Below, piece by piece: positions 61,549-64,000 of a stretch of 64,000 bases of DNA. Where the stretch lies: the NCBI GenBank assembly GCA_015057705.1, contig SVDU01000020.1, positions 1 to 64,000 on the forward strand, given 5' to 3'. This DNA comes from Paenibacillaceae bacterium (GTDB lineage: Bacteria; Bacillota; Clostridia; Lachnospirales; Lachnospiraceae). The position numbers were made by a program, and so were the translations under genes. Numbering within the stretch: position 1 is the first letter of the stretch; each line of letters opens with the position of its first letter. The notes below the pieces were generated by a model that was given only the letters and a program-made list of their open reading frames with translations, was not told the origin of the DNA and did not search any database.

Positions 61549-62877
61549 ATGCTAATACAGGAATCATTAAGTGTTCAGGAAAAATTAGAGATATTGTCGG
61601 ATGCAGCCAAGTATGATGTGGCATGTACTTCCAGTGGAGTAGACCGTAAGGGGAAGGCGGGTACTATCGGCAATGCCAGTAAAGCAGGTATCTGCCATAG
61701 CTTTTCAGCAGATGGCAGATGTATCTCTTTGCTTAAGATATTATTTACAAATCAGTGTATTTACGATTGCAAATACTGCATCAACAGATCATCCAATGAC
61801 GTGGTACGCACTGCGTTTACTCCGGAGGAGGTTTGCCAGCTTACCATACAGTTTTATCGACGCAATTATATTGAGGGATTATTTTTAAGCTCTGGTGTAC
61901 TGACCAGTGCAGATTATACCATGGATCTTATCTATCAGACGTTAAAAAAGCTGAGGGAAGAGTACCACTTTCATGGATATATTCATGTAAAAGCCATTCC
62001 CGGTGCAGATCCCCTGTTAATTGAGAAAACAGGTTTTCTTGCAGACCGTATGAGCATCAATTTGGAACTTCCCACTGCAGAAGGGTTAAAAAAACTGGCT
62101 CCAGGTAAAAATCGTGACAAGATATTAAAACCCATGAAGCAGATTCAGAACGGGATTGTAACCAATCGCTTTGAGTTAATGGAATATAAAAAGGCTCCTG
62201 CCTTTGTTCCGGCTGGTCAAAGTACTCAGATGATTGTAGGTGCCACACCTGAGAATGACTACCAGATGATGATGGTTGCTGAGGCATTGTACAAAAACTA
62301 CGACTTAAAAAGGGTGTTTTATTCTGCGTTTGTACCGGTTAATCAGGACAGCAGCCTGCCTGCACTTCCGGGAGGACCGCCGCTTTTAAGAGAACACAGG
62401 CTTTATCAGGCAGACTGGCTAATGCGTTTTTACGGATTTCAGGCCCAAGAACTGCTATCAGAAGACCGCCCTAATTTTAATGTCCTTCTGGATCCCAAGT
62501 GCGATTGGGCACTGCGGCATCTGGAACAGTTTCCGGTGGAGGTGAACCGGGCCGATTATTTTACCCTTTTAAGGGTTCCGGGTATGGGAGTGAAGTCTGT
62601 AAAGCGGATTATTGCGGCCAGACGAAGTGGGATTTTAGATTTTGAGGCCCTAAAGAAGATGGGAGTTGTACTAAAAAGAGCACATTATTTTATTACCTGC
62701 TCTGGGAGGATGATGTACCCTGTAAAGATTGAAGAGGATTATATATCCAGACACCTGGTGGGAGAAGAAAGAAGAAGTGTCTGGGATATCAGCTCTACCA
62801 ATACGTACCGGCAGCTGTCTCTGTTTGACGATACCAGTCTGTCGACGCAGGTGAATTCCGGAGGTATTGTGGTATGA
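61549..62877 (+). CDS. putative DNA modification/repair radical SAM protein
   Basis: A 442-residue radical SAM enzyme. The iron-sulfur motif CxxxCxxC is C70, C74 and C77 (NQCIYDCKYCIN). The C-terminal part contains a helix-hairpin-helix DNA-binding motif (LLRVPGMGVKSVKRIIAARR). This combination, with SSGVDRKGKAGTIGNASKAG near the N-terminus, matches the TIGR03916-type family, which is distantly like spore photoproduct lyase. The ATG at 61549 follows GAGGTGAAGAG. The partner gene overlaps it by four bases, and an SOS box precedes it. Confidence 0.9.
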   Translation: MLIQESLSVQEKLEILSDAAKYDVACTSSGVDRKGKAGTIGNASKAGICHSFSADGRCISLLKILFTNQCIYDCKYCINRSSNDVVRTAFTPEEVCQLTIQFYRRNYIEGLFLSSGVLTSADYTMDLIYQTLKKLREEYHFHGYIHVKAIPGADPLLIEKTGFLADRMSINLELPTAEGLKKLAPGKNRDKILKPMKQIQNGIVTNRFELMEYKKAPAFVPAGQSTQMIVGATPENDYQMMMVAEALYKNYDLKRVFYSAFVPVNQDSSLPALPGGPPLLREHRLYQADWLMRFYGFQAQELLSEDRPNFNVLLDPKCDWALRHLEQFPVEVNRADYFTLLRVPGMGVKSVKRIIAARRSGILDFEALKKMGVVLKRAHYFITCSGRMMYPVKIEEDYISRHLVGEERRSVWDISSTNTYRQLSLFDDTSLSTQVNSGGIVV

Positions 62878-63653
62878 AGACGATATATCTTTGCGACAGC
62901 AGTATAGAAGGGATTTTAAGTGGTGTTTATACTGCGTGGGCCAGCGGGAAGGGGCATGACAATGGCAAGCTCCGTCTGAAAGATGACGGTGCAACCATGG
63001 AGTTGTTTTGCCAGTATGAAGAAGTACCCGTTGATTCTCTAAAAGCGGATAAGGTGATTACGGCAATCCGGAAAAAGATTTCTGAAGAAGTTTATGAAGT
63101 TGTTTACAAAGCGGCTCTGAGCAATGATGTGGAGCGGGCAGATAAGATTTATCGATTTCTGATCTATGGCTTTCGTGTGGGAGCCGGGGTTATCAGTATG
63201 CTACAGAACCAGGCTGTTTATGATATTTTTCAAATGTGCCGATTTGTGGATAATGAGACTCACCTATTGACTGGATTTGTTCGCTTTTCAGAGATGGAGG
63301 GGGATTTACTGGTAGGAAAAATTGGCCCTAAGAATGATGTGATTGTTCTTCTTGCACCCCACTTTGCAGATCGTTTGTCTGGTGAGAACTGGGTGTTATA
63401 TGATGTTAATAGAAAAAAAGCAGTCCTTCACCCGGCATACCGTCATTGGTATCTGACTGATTTTTTACCATCTGATTGGGAAGATAAGATTGTAAAAACA
63501 TCGGTGGAAGATGAATATGAAGACCTTTTTAAACGTTTCAGAAAGAGCATTTCTATCAGGGAACGTACCAATCCCATATGCCAGCTGAATCATATGCCGC
63601 TTCGTTACAGGCCATATATGCCAGAATTCTCTCAGGGATTAAGAGACGTCTGA
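62874..63653 (+). CDS. TIGR03915 family putative DNA repair protein
   Basis: A 259-residue protein with the DUF4130-type layout: N-terminal YLCDSSIEGILSGVYTAWAS, central VDNETHLLTGFVRFSEMEGD, and C-terminal LAPHFADRLSGENWVLYDVN. This family almost always accompanies the radical SAM protein just upstream, and the two overlap at ATGA. A role in repairing or modifying DNA is inferred from that linkage; the chemistry is unknown. Confidence 0.88.
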   Translation: MKTIYLCDSSIEGILSGVYTAWASGKGHDNGKLRLKDDGATMELFCQYEEVPVDSLKADKVITAIRKKISEEVYEVVYKAALSNDVERADKIYRFLIYGFRVGAGVISMLQNQAVYDIFQMCRFVDNETHLLTGFVRFSEMEGDLLVGKIGPKNDVIVLLAPHFADRLSGENWVLYDVNRKKAVLHPAYRHWYLTDFLPSDWEDKIVKTSVEDEYEDLFKRFRKSISIRERTNPICQLNHMPLRYRPYMPEFSQGLRDV

Positions 63654-63687
63654 CCATATTTGACAGTTATTTCGTTTATAATTCAAA

Positions 63688-63730
63688 AAAGCAGAAAAAG
63701 CAAGAAAACAGTTGTTTTTTTCTGCTTTAT
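63688..63730 (+). terminator. intrinsic terminator of the DNA repair pair
   Basis: A perfect 12-bp stem (63688-63699 with 63717-63728) contains a T-run in its 3' arm. It is AT-rich. Confidence 0.55.
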
Positions 63731-63827
63731 AAGTTATCATAAATCTAATCCGATTCCGGATATTCTAAGTGCATTTCTGCATAAATTTCCAATTTTATTT
63801 CCTTTATATGTTGAAAGGAGCATTCAA

Positions 63828-64000
63828 TTGTATAGTAAAGTTCATAGTATAGGCATTATCGGTGTAGAGGGCGTCCCCATACTTGTGGAAGCAGATGTGA
63901 GTGATGGGCTGCCGGGTTTTTCCATGGTTGGATATCTTTCTTCCCAGGTGAAAGAAGCTCAGGACCGTGTCAGAACTGCCCTCAAAAACTCTGGTTTTCG
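63828..64000 (+). CDS. YifB/ComM family Mg chelatase-like ATPase, 5' part
   Basis: The first 57 codons of a gene cut by the window end. The N-terminus (LYSKVHSIGIIGVEGVPILV, then EADVSDGLPGFSMVGYLSSQ, VKEAQDRVRTALKNSGF) is the highly conserved start of the YifB/ComM AAA+ ATPases, which act as branch-migration helicases during transformation. It begins at TTG 63828 behind AAAGGAG. Confidence 0.85.
   Translation, partial: MYSKVHSIGIIGVEGVPILVEADVSDGLPGFSMVGYLSSQVKEAQDRVRTALKNSGF

Noticed and set aside
1-64000. Mobile elements, prophage, CRISPR arrays
   Set aside because: No transposase, integrase, terminal inverted repeats with target duplications, phage structural genes or regularly spaced repeats were seen, despite the decayed left part.

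Overview
The window looks like chromosomal DNA of a spore-forming, anaerobic Clostridia, most likely a Lachnospiraceae (Clostridium cluster XIVa / Lacrimispora-like). The reasons are the low-to-moderate GC, strong AGGAGG-type ribosome sites with occasional TTG and GTG starts, a GH94 phosphorylase next to a LacI regulator and sugar ABC genes, an Etf-linked lactate oxidation operon, GapN, a Csp-like S8 protein, and the paired radical SAM/TIGR03915 DNA repair genes. The taxon is inferred from gene content only. There is no rRNA, no canonical tRNA, no CRISPR array and no transposase.

Layout. 1-23 kb is accessory and visibly eroding. It holds small-molecule and stress genes (two intact flavin reductases, Nudix-GNAT fusion, APH-type kinase, MerR, aldo/keto reductase, DrrAB-like ABC pair, PadR) interleaved with broken genes: a GlsB-like gene with a lost 3' end, a flavin reductase joined to an anti-sigma remnant, a 5'-truncated GNAT, a sialate esterase with an in-frame TGA, a sigma factor fused by deletion to its anti-sigma, and a frameshifted secreted protein. 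A minimal NHEJ pair (Ku and ligase) lies at 12.4-14.1 kb.

15-22 kb is the most striking part, a putative RNA-repair island. Two WYL regulators face an RtcB RNA ligase. RtcB is followed by a 523-nt non-coding spacer that contains a tRNA-like T arm and a domain closed by an 11-bp long-range helix. Then come a slipin (SPFH) gene and two pol-beta-type nucleotidyltransferases. The layout resembles RtcB/Y-RNA operons, but no Ro60 (TROVE), RtcA or archease gene is present.

23-37 kb holds a nickel/peptide-type ABC importer flanked by two related methyltransferases, then a FadR-type regulator, an XdhC protein, and an EtfB-EtfA(ferredoxin)-LctD-LarA operon for 2-hydroxyacid (probably lactate) oxidation and racemisation, with a perfect FadR-family operator in front. 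LarA is a nickel enzyme, so the importer may supply its metal (inference).

37-45 kb has GapN, a cupin, a REC-CheX protein with CheX, a Csp-like S8 protein whose catalytic serine aligns with glycine, a PadR-methyltransferase operon with tandem palindromic operators, and a TetR operon with a zinc ribbon protein and an AhpD-like protein. 45-54 kb is a cellobiose regulon (GH94 phosphorylase, LacI, ABC binding protein and two permeases, GH1) with identical LacI-type boxes at both divergent promoters. 54-64 kb has a membrane-anchored unknown, TetR, an MMPL transporter with a large secreted coiled-coil partner, galE, an SOS-box-preceded DNA repair pair, and the start of a ComM-type ATPase gene.
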